A stretch of 64,000 bases of DNA from Branchiostoma floridae (GCF_000003815.2 NC_049979.1:3563520-3627519); one strand, 5' to 3'. Shown: positions 1-12,520, counted from the stretch's first letter. Notes: a model not told the origin generated them from the sequence alone. Translations and numbers: made by a program.

Positions 1-1025
1 ATATTTCATTCCTCAAAGATGCTAATTGAGTACTAGTCTAGAAACATGTAGTTCTTGTAGGTTACATGTTATATCTATTCTTTCTAAATTTAGCGACTTT
101 TCGCCCACCTGTCATCCATTTGAGGCAAAGTCGCTAGGGGGCAAAGCTCATGACTAGAATATGAAAGCCGCAACGTACTTTGAAAAAATAAATCCTTTTC
201 GGCCAGTATAATTTCTCGTACCACACTCCAGCGATTGCTCGCTCATGCACACATGGGCACTGTACAACATGTTTTCGTTTCACGTTTGTGGCAAGGGCAC
301 TTGTGCATTTACTTCAGCCTCACGCCGATTGTCAAGGCGTGTGTGTGTAAAGCATCGTGGCCATGGCAACCGCGAGTGTTCTCCATAAATAGTCCTTGAG
401 ACCCTATTCACGGAATTGGGCAAATTGTAAAACGCACACACGGGCCATTCTGCAAACAAATCCTGCAATAGCCCTTTTCTATGAGTATCGCATTAATCAA
501 GGGCTTAACAAGGCGCGCCATGCCTTAAGCAAACCCTCCTTTGCCACCGCCTTTCTGATAGTTTTTCCACTAAATGTCAAAGGTCGGCGGCCGTGGTGAG
601 CGCATAGAGCAAATCGGTCATTATTTTCTGCTTACCGCCGACTAAAGCGGCCTCAGGGGGTGAAGACTTTGGACTGGACGGCTGGCCTCCAAACGGTTCA
701 CTTACAATAAGGCAGGTTTGGCTTTAACACGATGCAGTTGAAACTCCCCAAGTCGCAGCACCTTGACGGGATGGCCAGGCAGCTGCCATGAGTAGGTTCT
801 AGTCGTCAGAAACGTGGTTCACACTCTCGGGATTGGTACGAGTTCATCACCGCTACATCAACTGACTGTGTACCAAACGCACCTGCCGTCTATCCCCCAG
901 AGCCGCCAAAAACCGAGCCGTTTATCGTGTCCCTGAGCCGGCGGCAAACATGCGGATAGGCTGGATCGTCGACATGGCGTCTAAGTGACTTCTGATGAAG
1001 ACCACTATCTGGACAACAAGCAGAC
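1..1025. other. 5' flank of the GPCR gene, no gene seen
   Basis: I see no coding exon, RNA gene or clear TATA box here. It presumably holds the promoter and 5' UTR of the receptor that starts at 1026, but nothing in the sequence fixes the transcription start. Confidence 0.4.
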
Positions 1026-4000
1026 ATGAATACCACCGCTTGGATGTCTTCATCGTCGGCACAAGCCTCGCAGGGCTTCATTGTCAGCCACGTTCCGCGG
1101 ACGACGCCTTACGACGACGTCGAACCGACAGCCGTCAACGTCACGACGTCGTACGACGTAGTCCCGTCAGCTGAATACTTCAACATCGACGTCAACGTCA
1201 CGTTCTTCAACAACGTCTCGTCGAACGTCAGCGTCACGACGCTGGGCCCGCCTCCGCCGAACACGTGCCCGCCCGGGTTCTTCTGCCGAGAGTACTGGGA
1301 CCTCGCGCAGATCCTCGGCGTGCAGATTTTCTTCATCATCTTCTACGTCACTATTATTCTACTGGCCGTGGTGGGGAACGCCATGGTGCTGTGGACAGTC
1401 TGGAGAAACAAGAAGCTGCGAACGGTGACGAACTATTTCATCATGAACCTGGCCGCGACGGACTTGGTGGTGGGGTTGTTCGTGGTGTTGTTTAAGCTGC
1501 TGGAGTTCGCCACGCCCGTGGCAGTGGACTTCTTTAACGTGCCCCTGTGCACCGCGCTGAACTTTCTCCAACCCGTCTTCGTGGGGGCCAGCATGCTCAC
1601 GCTGGTGGCCGTGTCGTTTGAAAGGTATGTTTGTGCTCCTCTTCTTCATGATGTTTTCTTTTCTTGGTGATTTGTTTCTTTCTACGTGCTAGCGTAGAGA
1701 TGAATTCGCATTTTTCCTACAGAGTGGAACTCGTTGGAACAAAGTACTGTAGGGGCATCCTCGCTGTATATCTTTGAACAACTCTTACAACTAGATGGGA
1801 AAATGTTAAGCGTGACAGGCCTAGTTTTCAGTGTAATATAACCAGCTGCTGTCGTGCCAGGTGCATGCGAGGCTGGTGTGTTACGCTGAGCCCGAATGAC
1901 ATATACTGTCATACAGACGTTCGCTTATCGGAGTTAGCTCTCTGGTCTTAGAGTTGACAAGAGCGTCAATTATTTGGCAGGATGAAGTCTGACCGATAGG
2001 TCAGGCTTTAGAGCTATTAAAACTGTCCTATAGGTCGAGTTTTAGACAAAAAAAACAAGCATCGCGTCTGATGCTATGATAATTTCTTCACTTTGGCCGT
2101 TTAAGTAATACTTTCTAGTGGCCTTTTTGTCTTCAAGTTCAGACTGATTGGCGGCAATGCTGGTAAAATGGCAGCGAAAATAGTACTTTATCAGCAAAAA
2201 CGGTGATATTCGAACCCCCTGCTATGGACGTTAACGGTCTATTTACCATTAGCTCTACAGGTCAGACAAAGAAAAGAATGTTTCTATTTGTTTAGCGCGT
2301 GTTTTACTAGAAGTATCTCTAACTAAAGAGAGACTGAAAGGAGCGGCTCTTGTTTCCACTGTTCTTCATGAATAGAAACGCTTAACTAATATAAAGACCT
2401 CCCAGCGAACCATGTGTTTAATTTGGTTACAATTGCTTTTGCTACTTTTTGCCCCGACTTGCGACCTGAGCCAAAGCCTGTCTGCATGTCACGGTGCCCA
2501 GGTCTCATTCTTTCTTGTATGAAGTTGTATCCTTCAAGATTTGTGGGAAGACACACATACATGGATAGACAACGGCGGCCCAAATATTTGTAAGTACATG
2601 AAGTGACCGTGATCACCATTCTGGTTGGTTGGTTGGTTGGTTGGTTGGTTGGTTGGTTAGTGGTTGGTCGGTTGGTTGGCTGATGATACGTCATACATGA
2701 CCGTAATTACATATTCGATTCACGAGAATGCAGAGATATCACAATATAGCCGACAGTATTCGTGGTACTGAATGAAATTGAAAACTCCCGTCGTTGCTTC
2801 ATTCAATGTCCCCTCCCCCAGTTTAACTTGCTTGCATGGCAGATTCTCAGCTCTACCTCTAGCTACGACAGAGGCTTTGATGTCTTCATGTTTTGGAGAC
2901 TGCAACATCCCCCTGACCCAAGGAGAAATTCCCCTTGCCCCTGACTTATGCTACCCCAGCCACGGGAAAAGCGGGCAGACAGAAAGCGCTGGCAGTGAGA
3001 GATTAACGATGAAGGCTAGTACATCATGATTAAAAGATATCCATGTACATAATCACAGATACTCAAACACATTTCAGGTAGCATCGATTAGAGATTAGAT
3101 TTCGTCAATAACAGAGAGAGAGAGAGAGAGAGAATGGTTTATTTGTATCACAGCCAACTTGCGGCTCGAAAGCCGAATTATCAGGCTTGTTTACATTGTT
3201 CAACGTTACATAATTGCTATTCACAAAAACATTGTAACATTACATTAGACGTATAGCATGAATATTATAATGAATAAATATACGATTACAACGTCTAAAA
3301 TGCGGATGCGAGTACAATGGTCGAGTACAATGGCTAAAAGTCAAATTGAAATAGCATTAAAACTATTAAAAGTCTGATCGTAGCAAAACTGTTTGACTTG
3401 TCTTACAAAGTTAGTTAAAAACAGATTGTCCTGGTGGAGTATATACATAGAATCTACAGTTCGTTCAATGATTTGATCATTGCCGGTATAGCGCTGGTTA
3501 AGTAGCGGTTAGTCCCGGTAGGTTGTTGGTATCGCGCAGAGTTGCGGAGTTGCCTGCCATGTTGTTGTCCACGGGTAGGGGGCAGCCATGTGGAGAAGCG
3601 AGGAGACCTTTCAACTCTCAAGGCAAAGTCAGTACAGAGTTTCTGTCTACGTGTTGAAAGGCGCTCAAGGCCGATGTGCTGGAGAGCTGCCGTGTAAGAA
3701 ACGAACTGACGCCCCATCATCAACCTGCAGGCCCTTCGCTGCACCCGCTCTAAGGCGGCAGACTGTCTCTGAGTGAGTGCTATAGCCCAGCATGGAGCGG
3801 CGTACTCGAGTAATGGTCTTATATACCCGCAGTATATGGTGTTCAGGTCTGCGATCGGCACCCCGGAACGTCGCAACCTGCTGATGACGACCAGCCTTTT
3901 GCTACTTTTGGACACCATGACATCCACCTGGTCATCCCATTTCAGGTTAGAGCGGATGTGGAGTCCAAGCAACCTAGCCTGGGTGGTGGTTTTAAGTGTC

Positions 4001-7000
4001 TGTCCTGCAAGAGTCAGCACTGGAGGTTGTATGGGGGCGCGCACGAAAGAGAAGTGCATGGCCATGCATTTCTTGGGGTTGAGTAGCATGTGGTTTTCCG
4101 TAGCCCAGTTGTCAAGGTGGTTCAGATCACGTTGAAGCGATGACGGGGTAGAGATAAGCCTGATCTCTCCCAGATTGAAGTCATCTACGTATTTCCAGTG
4201 TGAGTTCTCGGTGACCGGTTTAACATCATTGATCATCGCCAGAAATACAAGAGGACCCATCAAGGTGCCCTGGGCTATACCGCACGTCAGGCTTTCCCGA
4301 TGTGACAATGCTCCCTGGTAACGTACGCACTGTCGGCGATCTGAGAGAAAACTGCACACCCAAGGAATTACAGATGGTCTTGCTCCGAGGCTTATCAGCT
4401 TAGCTATAGCGGTTGCTATAACACTAAACGAGATCCAACAGGTTCACAACATGAAGATTTTATGATGACGTTAAAAAATTGTGAACAAGAAAACTCCATA
4501 ATCGTCTGAATGAATCATTTCATAGCTACGGCCGCGTGGCGCGTTGGTACACCCGATCCCTCGATCTCGGAAGTTAAGCAACGCGACGGTCCGGACAGTA
4601 CTTGGATGGGAGACCAACCAAGGACGTCCGGATTGCTGTAGCCTCACGAAGCTTTCCACGAAATCGTCTTCCGGGAGGGACGTAAAACGGGGGTCCCGTG
4701 CTCGAGGAGGTGCCTCGACCACGTTAATCAGCCTCATTACTCATAATGGGTACCTACTGGCTGGCAAAATACACCTGGTGATTATTCAACAGCATGTCTC
4801 ACCTGCTAGCCCTTCATACAGAGTCCAGGACAGTGGTACCAGTGTTGTCCTGGTTCAAAGGCATCTATTCACGTGCCCCAATATGTGTCCCAAGTTCACG
4901 TGCTGTTCTTGTGCCCCAATGTCACGTGTTGTTGTTGCTGTTGTTGTTACCTCAGGTTCAATGCCATCTGACACCCTCTGGACACCAAGTTCACGTGTTT
5001 TGTTGTTCCCCTCAGGTTCAATGCCATCTGCCGCCCTCTGGACACCAAGTTCACCAGTAAAAAGCGGATCGTCGCCATGTTGGTTGCCGTGTGGGTCGTT
5101 CCCATGGTGCTTTGCTCCCTCCAGCTGATCCCAGCCGCGTTCTTCCGGATGCGCCTGAGCAGTGAGATGGGAACCATCAGCCGGGCCCGCTGTCTGGATG
5201 AGTAAGTCATGACTACATCGCTTCTCTTCTCTTTTCTTTTCATCTCTTCTTTTCCGAGTCTCTTCTTTTCCTCTCTTCTCCTCTTCTCTCGTCTTCTTCT
5301 CTCTCCTCTCTTCTGTTCTCTTATCCTCTCTTCACTTCACCTCATCTCATCTATCCCGTAACAGCAGCCTGGTAGTATATAGTTCGCTCCTATGTTCGCT
5401 TCTGCTACACAGAGAAACGGCTGTGTATATATATATAGTGTATGATAAACGTCAGGGCGAACTACTACAGTATCCGGATGGTACCCAGGCTAGCAGCACA
5501 GAGGATCTGGCAACCATCTCGGCTTTGTTTTTTTATGTTTCACTATAATAAGATTAGCTCAATCAAGGAGCTTTTATCAGGAGGAGAGAGTATGGAGCTG
5601 ATAAAAGCTCCTTGGCTCAATGAGCTAAAGGGCATCTCAATAAACTCAACTCAATAGTGTCTTGCCTTCCCATTACATGAGGGTCTGCATGCCTTTTTCC
5701 GTTAAGCGTTACGAGCCATTTTAATTCACCGTTAATCGTTACCGACCCGCTCTAATTCAACGTTAATCGTTATCGGTATATTCTTCGTGAAGCGTTATTG
5801 GTCGTTTTATTTCAACGTTAATCGTTATTTGTTATCCCAAATTTACCGTTAACCGTTACCAAGAAATTCTTCGTAACCCGTTATACTATACAAAGGAAGT
5901 CAAATGCCAGATAGAACCCCTGAAAATGCAGGAAATGGCGTTTCAAAGGGTCCAGATTTCAAAATTTCTCCGAGCCTCCCGGCCTTCGGCTCTGAACATG
6001 GTAAAATACGTTGCAGAAGCGTCTCCCTCAAAACTTTATCATTCATACAAATTTCAGTGTCAAACATAGCTAAGTTTCGGGCAAAAAGTTCTCATAGAAT
6101 GCAGAAAATAAGTTTTTTCCCGGACCTCCATCCAATGCGACGGCTTGCGCCTTTGGCGTTCACGGCGACATGGCGATCGCGAAAATATGTTTAACATAGG
6201 GGTGTGGGTTTTCACACAAAAACAACCTTTCTCTCTAATAAGATGTCATTTGATTTAGCTTCGTCTTACGGCAAAATCTGTCCTTCAAAATGCAGTAAAT
6301 GGCATTTCAGACGGTCCAGATTTTAAAATTCTCCCGGACTTATATTGCAACACCTCGTGCCTTCCGAGCTCGAATTGGTAAAATTATGTCGGGGCTCTGG
6401 GGGTGGAGGCCAAAGCTACGAGTATAATTTGATGAAAATATAATGTCAAAATCAACCTAGCTTAGTCGGTAGGCAAAATTTGCCGAAAATGCAGGAAATA
6501 GCATTTAAGAGGGTCTTGATTTTAAAATCCCCCCCCCCTGGAATGCGTCGCGCCTTCGGCGCTCCATGTGCTGAAACAATAGTTCAATCCACCCCCCCCC
6601 CTAAAAACTTTGCTGCCGCCGTCTCTGTGGCGGGCCGGGAGCTCTGCCTCTGTCAATTTACAGATGTCATGGACATTGCCCCTGTCATTCCTCCGGGTTC
6701 TGGGCACCTTTTGCTTCTCACAATGTATTTTCACCCATTGATATAGCTACTCTAGCGTTGTATGAATAGGAATGCACGTCAATATTAATGTTATGCTTTG
6801 TAACTCATTCTGAATTTACCGTTAAGCGTTTCCGAGCCTCCTGAATTTACCGTTAAGCGTTACCTGGCCTCCTGAATTCACCGTTAAGCGTTACCAAGAC
6901 CCCCCCATGCAGACCCTCTTACATTTTGTATATCGCAGGGGAGTTGCACAGTATTCAACCAGAACAAGGAGGCGTCTCAACTGACAAAACTCCCACAAAC

Positions 7001-10000
7001 AACTCTCCCTACTTTTCACAATAAATTATTTTGTGTTTTCACTTCCAGCATCCCCAACACCATCGGGGACCCGACCTGGTACCACGTGACGCTGTTCCTG
7101 GTACTGTACGCCCTCCCCCTGCTGTTCATCAGCGTGGTGTGCGTGCGGATCGTGCTGAGGCTTCGCGCCATGGAGACGCCAGGCAGTCAGCTGGTCAACG
7201 ACAGGGACATGGCCAGGAAACGGGACAAGAACAAGAAGATGGTGAGGCTTTTGGCAACGCCTAAGAGGCGAAGCCGTTAGTGTGGTACTGCGGTTGATAT
7301 TCTAGAAATTCCACGCATGCTAATTAACTCATTTGCATCGAGTTCGTCTTACCGTTGTTACCTATTGGATTGTCTTCATCTAATTTGCATATCGATTCTT
7401 AGTTATCATATAAAACATCTGCTCTCCAACAAGATCTCTTTGGTGGGTCTTCAACCCTTGAAAGCTATATATAAACTAGTTGATTTCTAAAGGGGTCAAC
7501 CATACATGTAAACAAGACAAAAAAAACGTGTTAAATCTAATCAATGTGATGAGTCATTCAGAGCAAGAAAGAATATGTATAAATCTTTCGACTGGTCCAG
7601 TTTCCTTGCCCATCATTCATGCATTTATCTTCCCGATGAATTGCAAACCCTTCGCTGTACGTGCTAGGCTCCGCGTCTACCAAAAGGAAACAAAAAAGCA
7701 ATAAAAACGTCGCTTACTTCAGTAGAACAGTGGAGGTATCCTATAATCGTACTGACAGGCTAACTTTCACACAATCATTCCATGGAGACTGTTTCGAGAA
7801 TGCTAACTTAACGTAAAGGTTACTCAAGCAACGGTATATCCTTTTCCAAAATGCATTCAGTTGGTTGAGTAAATGTTGTCTTGCATGTCTTATTTCCTGG
7901 ATGTCCAACTTTCATCGACGACTAAAGCATCACGTGAACTTGAACTCAAGAACCCATTGAGAGTCTTAAGAAATCTGAGTCTATTTCAAGCATGCTGACT
8001 AAAACCCACTTTCTTTGAATTTACGATATGTTTTCAGTTTTCGTCCGTGTCAGCTTCTCATGGGAGTGCTAGCCCATTGTTACCGCGTATGTTTTGTTTG
8101 CGATACGAATGTCTGTACATAACAAATGGCGCTATAAACCGATTGGTGAAACACCGAGGATTACATCAGCCTACTGTTCAGGCCAGGGTTCTCGTAAATT
8201 AGACAGAAATAGTGATTGTAGAACAACAAAGGATTCGTTCCGATCTAAATTTGCCAATATCCGCTCCTATTCAGGGTAGGGACCTTTGACACTTGGCACC
8301 GGCCGGCCCAAACACGTAAATATTGGGTGTAGCTAGGGGCGCGACGCGTCGTAAATTCGGATTTAGTGAGCACCGGGCTAGATAACATTGTGTGTGGGGT
8401 TCGACAGGATGCTTGTGAATTATAAAGGGCTCTTGGTAACATACTGGCAGCTGATAACTCCGCAATTGCGATGTTTGCTCTTTCTCCTGCAAGTGAAAAC
8501 CATCCCTATGATAGTGTCGTTAGGTCCCTAGTAGTACGTGGAAAGGTACAAGCTGCAACGGGCATGCGTTTTTCAAGCGTTTCATCCAAAATCGTACCAG
8601 TACAAAAGAAACGACGTCTTTTCGAAGTGTAGAGATTATAGTTGCTACCACCAGGTACAATAGAAACAAACGATCTCATCTCTTGGCAATGTGTGCCCTA
8701 TCAACATGCGAAAATGATAATCTGAAAGAAAAACAATAACAAACATAGGGACTCCAAGTCTGGAAATCATACGAGTATTACGGTCCGAGTTCATTGACGA
8801 AGTTTTGATGCATGTGAAAATGAGTGGAGAACAGATAGATGCTGCAACGCCGCCGCATATTCCCCTTTTGTAAATGGTCGTGTTTTGTTAATCAATCATA
8901 ATAACAAATAGGGACAAAGTAGCACAACACTCAAGTTGTGCACCTTATTTTGACTGTTATTATTCATTTAACATAAATACTTGACAGCAATATGAATATC
9001 TACAATCATAATAATATCATAAAAATAAAGTTAGTGTCCGTCAACACACCCCACCCACATACCGAGTTATCAATTCAATGCTGATAAGCCCTTAGTCCAA
9101 CAGAGCCACAAATGTGACGTGGACGATTGTCAAAGTGTGTGCTGTTATACATTCTGTAAATGACGCCGATTGCCTTTGGAATCGTGTGCTGAACGCCGAT
9201 CTGTGGATCTGTCGCTCATGGGGTTTATAATAGTGTTAGAGTTAGTGATAGCCATTAGTTGCTGCTGCTATTGCCATGTTTCGGACCAGTTCCAAATAAA
9301 ACTAAGGGTTTTGCGGTCACCTTCTGAGAGACGCCTTTCTCTGCTAGGGATTATAATTAGGTCAGACGTAGAATTAGGTAACAACTGTTGTTTACCGTAA
9401 CGTTACCTCAATGGTATTACAGGTGACGCGAATGGTGATTGCCGTACCGTGGCGGCTGCCTTCCCCGTGTGCTGGACTCCATTCTCTGTTAGGGTCAGGC
9501 TATTAAAGAGTTGTGTAACATACTGTTGTAACTGTAACGTTAATGGTTTTGTTCCTCCCCCCACGACAGGTGACGCGAATGGTGATCGCCGTGGCGGCTG
9601 CCTTCGCCGTGTGCTGGACGCCGTTCTACGTCATGAACATGTCTGCGCTGAACCCGGACACAAACTTCATCGCCAACAGTAACCTGTTCTTCTGGCACAC
9701 GCTCATGTACGGCCTGGGCTTCCTCAACTCCGCCATCAACCCGGTCATCTACATCGTCATGAGCGACAAGTTCCGCCGCGGCTTCTACACCGTCTTCTGC
9801 TGCGTGCCCTGCCGGAAGCTGTGCAGGTTCTCCGCGGAGATGGCCAACTCCAAGATGCTCTCCCACAGCAGCACCTCCGCGCCCAATCAGTCCCTCTCAA
9901 CCTCGCCCAGGAGAAACCTGGCGGTGGTCCACAAAAACAGCCCCAAACTCGTGAAGAGAGTTTCGTTCGCGAAAGACCTAACCCTGACCACGAAGGTGAA

Positions 10001-10649
10001 GGTATACGGTAATCGCCGTATGGTAGACACTGATGATCAGATAAAGGAGGCTGATGAGGATAAGGCCAGAGCGAGTCCGGGAGTGAAGCGGAAGACCACC
10101 TGGAGGAACCCCGCCAGGGAGAGGAGGTGGCTGAAACTGAGCTGGAGAAAAATCACAAAGAGAGTGAGCAGCCGGAGCAACGCCGACTCCGGAGTGTACA
10201 GCATCAGCGGAGAACCTCCCGACATTGCCACCCACGAAGACCTGTGCAATGACCTGCCGCCAGAAGACGGCAACCAGAAAACTGGCGCGAACGCGTGCCC
10301 TGAGTCAGCAGATGCCGACGATGTTAGTGCAATCCACAGTGACCATGCAATCGCAAACGTAGACATCCACATAGACATTGGCGGCAACGACAACCTGTCC
10401 TATAGCCACGCACCAGAAGGAACTACGCAATCCCTTCACCAGGAAGATGTCACGATACCGGAAGGGTTTGAGATCGCGCCGGGTTACGACCAGTACTCCT
10501 CCGAGGAAGAGGACACGGTGCCGGACTTCAGCGACATCCCGGACTTCCAGGAGTACTGCTACACGCTGGCGCCAGCCCTGCCCAAGAAACCGCTGAAGAG
10601 AGGGTTCCGGAGAACCTCCACCTCTCTGACAAGCGCCGTGGAGGTTTAG
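1026..10649 (+). CDS. Rhodopsin-class (class A) neuropeptide-type G-protein-coupled receptor, four exons
   Basis: Exons 1026-1624, 5016-5201, 7049-7241 and 9570-10649 join in frame (685 aa) with consensus donors (GTATGT, GTAAGT, GTGAGG) and AG acceptors. The N-terminus is long (about 98 residues) with NXS/T sites at N2, N38, N57, N63 and N67. TM1 is about 100-125 with GN at 117-118; TM2 carries LAATD (D146); C175 before TM3 is the usual disulfide cysteine. The DRY position is E199-R200-F201, and intron 1 splits the Arg codon in phase 2, as in many peptide receptors. CWTP is at 341-344 and NPVIY at 383-387. A Cys cluster after TM7 (CCVPC..LC) suggests palmitoylation. The C-tail is unusually long (about 295 aa), Ser/Thr-rich and acidic toward the end. 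TM6 and its flanks resemble QRFP/NPFF/orexin/CCK-type receptors. That it is class A is secure; the ligand and subfamily are not. Confidence 0.9.
1625..3111. other. GPCR intron 1, first part
   Basis: No exon is visible. A (GGTT)n microsatellite runs about 2619-2656. The rest looks like unique or old decayed intron sequence. Confidence 0.4.
2619..2656. repeat. (GGTT)n microsatellite
   Basis: Nine or so uninterrupted GGTT units in GPCR intron 1. Confidence 0.85.
3112..4440 (-). mobile_element. 5'-truncated CR1/L2-like non-LTR retrotransposon (reverse transcriptase remnant)
   Basis: On the minus strand an open frame (about 4430 down to 3454) encodes the C-terminal half of a non-LTR reverse transcriptase. 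It has a QGTLMGPL motif, the catalytic YVDD box, LNPKKC, LLGLHI, and a thumb region ending LEYAAPCW. The reading extends upstream of the first Met (AKLISLGARPS..WVCSFL), so the Met is not a real start. The fingers domain with the first catalytic Asp is missing, as is any endonuclease domain, so the copy is dead. After the stop come a 3' UTR with a small hairpin (ggctttcgagcc) and a (CT)n end at 3112-3134, which is (GA)n on the plus strand. It lies antisense in intron 1 of the receptor. Class is by motif only; CR1/L2/Rex1 cannot be separated here. Confidence 0.85.
4525..4740 (+). mobile_element. 5S-rRNA-derived SINE-like element
   Basis: Positions 4525-4644 follow the 5S rRNA consensus in order: gctacggcc start, gatctcggaag, taagca, the pol III C-box region tggatgggagacc and the end gctgtagcct. 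The match is diverged in the middle, so it is not a normal 5S gene. It continues into a non-5S body (cttccgggagggacgtaaaa, ggtcccgtg, gcctcgaccacgtta, cagcctcattac) of the sort expected for the core of a 5S-headed (SINE3-type) retroposon. A similar tail is found at 61725-61757, which supports a dispersed family. Confidence 0.75.
4956..4995 (+). repeat. Decayed tandem copy of the start of GPCR exon 2, with its acceptor
   Basis: ctcag plus about 40 nt matching the true exon 2 start (acceptor ending at 5015) is repeated 60 nt upstream. It has a change that creates an in-frame stop (tgccgc to tgacac). Short pieces of the preceding intron (ccaagttcacgtg) are also repeated at about 4889. It is non-functional as an exon. 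Confidence 0.85.
5219..5345. repeat. CT-rich low-complexity tract
   Basis: An imperfect (TTCTC)n polypyrimidine run just after GPCR exon 2. Confidence 0.8.
5553..5628. repeat. Small hairpin element (MITE-like)
   Basis: The arms tagctcaatcaaggagctt and its near reverse complement (aagctccttggctcaatgagc) surround an approximately 20-nt loop. It lies in GPCR intron 2. Confidence 0.65.
5699..6910. repeat. Two blocks of CGTTAAGCGTTACC repeats flanking a diverged low-copy repeat
   Basis: At 5699-5885 and 6813-6900 short units of the type accgttaagcgttaccg recur every 30-40 nt. Between them, units beginning atgcaggaaatrgcrttt and followed by gggtccagattt recur at about 5928, 6289 and 6487. The same unit is found at 39509 and 39680, so it is a dispersed family. 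No coding potential is visible. It occupies most of GPCR intron 2. Confidence 0.65.
7242..9380. other. GPCR intron 3, no gene seen
   Basis: No exon is recognisable. A decayed relative of the inverted-repeat element at 21326-21583 (ttactcaagcaa, ccaaaatgca, cctggatgtc) lies at about 7745-7915. Confidence 0.4.
9423..9490 (+). repeat. Decayed tandem copy of the start of GPCR exon 4, with its acceptor
   Basis: An acceptor (attacag) followed by gtgacgcgaatggtgattgc copies the true exon 4 start at 9570, 147 nt downstream. A 5-nt insertion (accgt) breaks the frame and the match fades near 9490. Intron sequence before both copies (actgttg..gtaacgtta) is duplicated too. Confidence 0.85.
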
Positions 10650-10989
10650 AGACAGCTGCTATATATACTGTTGTTTATATTCGTGCTCTATGATATGGAC
10701 AGAAATGACACTTTAAGCACGATAGTGTCCTCGCTTATTGCCACATTTGATTTCAGCAATCAACAATGGAAATTCCTCCTTAAGTTTAGCGCTGACACCA
10801 GTTCTTATACCTCTCTAACAAACCATGTAGAAGTTAGCGACAGTTGCTATACATTAACGTGAGAAGTTTGGGTCCATTTAGGATCCAGGTAAAAGGTATC
10901 TAACAGTAACACATACAGCATGCAGAGAGGATCAGATCTTGTCTCTTCTGCCATTTATCCATTTACACACGTACCAGGGTATGTATCTT

Positions 10990-10995
10990 AATAAA
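10990..10995 (+). terminator. Poly(A) signal of the GPCR gene
   Basis: AATAAA lies about 340 nt after the receptor stop codon, on the same strand. A second AATAAA follows near 11028. Confidence 0.5.
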
Positions 10996-11647
10996 GGGTG
11001 CAAAAAACACCAGACACTGACCCAAAATAAACAGACTCCAACAAAGTTGTTGACGAAATTTTGTTATTGTTTCAAACTTTATCCATCTTAACCATCTCAA
11101 TATTCCTTTAGTGTCTGACTGATACAAGGAGCAGTTGAGGATAGGAGTACTGTGCAGTCATGTACTGTAAGTGTTGCTTGGGTACCAGTTCAGATCAGCT
11201 GCAGTCCTTTCTGTTGTTGACAAAGGCACAGATTGAGGCTGAGCAGTACTGCGTTCCAGGCTAGCCTTCTTCGCAGACTTCTTGAGCGGTGCATTAAATT
11301 TTTGGGGGGAGCGTTCCCTTTTCAAGAGAACCTTAGCCCAATAAATGTCAGGAATCAGCACTAGCCTGTGTTTACACAAGCTCCGGCTGGCTGGGCTTAA
11401 TGACCCCCTCCTAGGGCGGCGGCAATCGTAGGGCCGGCTGCTAGGGGCGCGATTTTAGTCAGGCTAGAACCAGCACCACCCGGGAAAATAAACACCGACA
11501 GTACAGACGTCTGCAAGGGAGGCTACTTTCAGGCTATCAAACAAACACAATCAATTTACACTACAAACATTTTCCAACACAGGCAGACAAACTAGTTTAA
11601 CCTTCTACTAGCTGAGGTGAGCCTTTCGGTAACAAATTGAACTGGTA

Positions 11648-11857
11648 AGGCATATGTCCCATTTCCAAACCTGGGCCTGGTCGGGCAGCTTTTGGGAGTT
11701 AAAAGTATGTTATACAAAACACAAAAACTACACAAGACGTGAAGAGAATAGTCGTGTGCATTATTCACGTATATTTTTTACGTATACATTTCTATTTTTC
11801 GTTTCCACAAACAGCCCAGTCGCGCCCCAGTTTGGAAATGTGACGATAGCCTAACAC
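11648..11857. mobile_element. MITE, copy 1 of the GGTCACATTTCC family
   Basis: About 200 bp with inverted ends (catttccaaac / gtttggaaatg). It is clearly related to 16196-16385 across its length (gcctggycgggyagctt, cgtatat..ttcgttt). It lies between the GPCR and KAT7 3' ends. The rest of 10996-12520 shows no gene. Confidence 0.7.
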
Positions 11858-12520
11858 ACTGATGCAGCCAAAAGAAGGTTAAAATGGTTCCACCCTGCCA
11901 TGTGCGACACCATTTCTCTTTAAAACAATTGTTCCTGTACACATTTCATGTCAACCTGGTGAATACATTGTAGGTAGGACACATATATAGCACACAATGT
12001 TCTCACAACGTATGTACAATAGCCTATAGTCTATACACACTGGGGCAGTTTGAATTTACAAACCAGGACTTCGCATTTTGTTCCACAGAACATTTTTCCC
12101 AATGCAGCTTCCACTTTCTTCCTCTATTATCCATTTTTTTCACCCCTGCATCTGCTTGGAGATTGCCCCTCTATTAATAGTAGCAAAGCAGACATACATG
12201 TGTAACTTACAATAACTGTTCGCTAACAGTTATGTGAAAAAAACAGCAATAGTCAGAAGTACATTGTCAGATTTTTAGGATGGGCAGCATCAAGCTCATT
12301 TCATGCTCTAGTTCATTTTGTTAGTGTTGTGTTTATGCACAGAAGGTCTTATTTAGTTGTTGCATTAACCTGTTGTGTTTCTATCAAACATTTATACATT
12401 AGGGGGCGCAAAGAACTCTTTCTTTTACCCAGTCCTTGGAAAATAACAGTGCATAACACACAACAACCCTGAACAGTTTCATCAGGTAGTTAAGTCACTA
12501 GATAACAAAACTTTTTGTAC

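Noticed and set aside
2150-2275. tRNA-like ggttcgaat on the minus strand with a D-arm-like stretch
   Set aside because: The T stem does not pair and no acceptor stem or anticodon arm can be drawn. At best it is an old tRNA-derived repeat.
4525-4644. Functional 5S rRNA gene
   Set aside because: The central part is too diverged from 5S, no T-run terminator follows, and the sequence continues into a SINE-like body.
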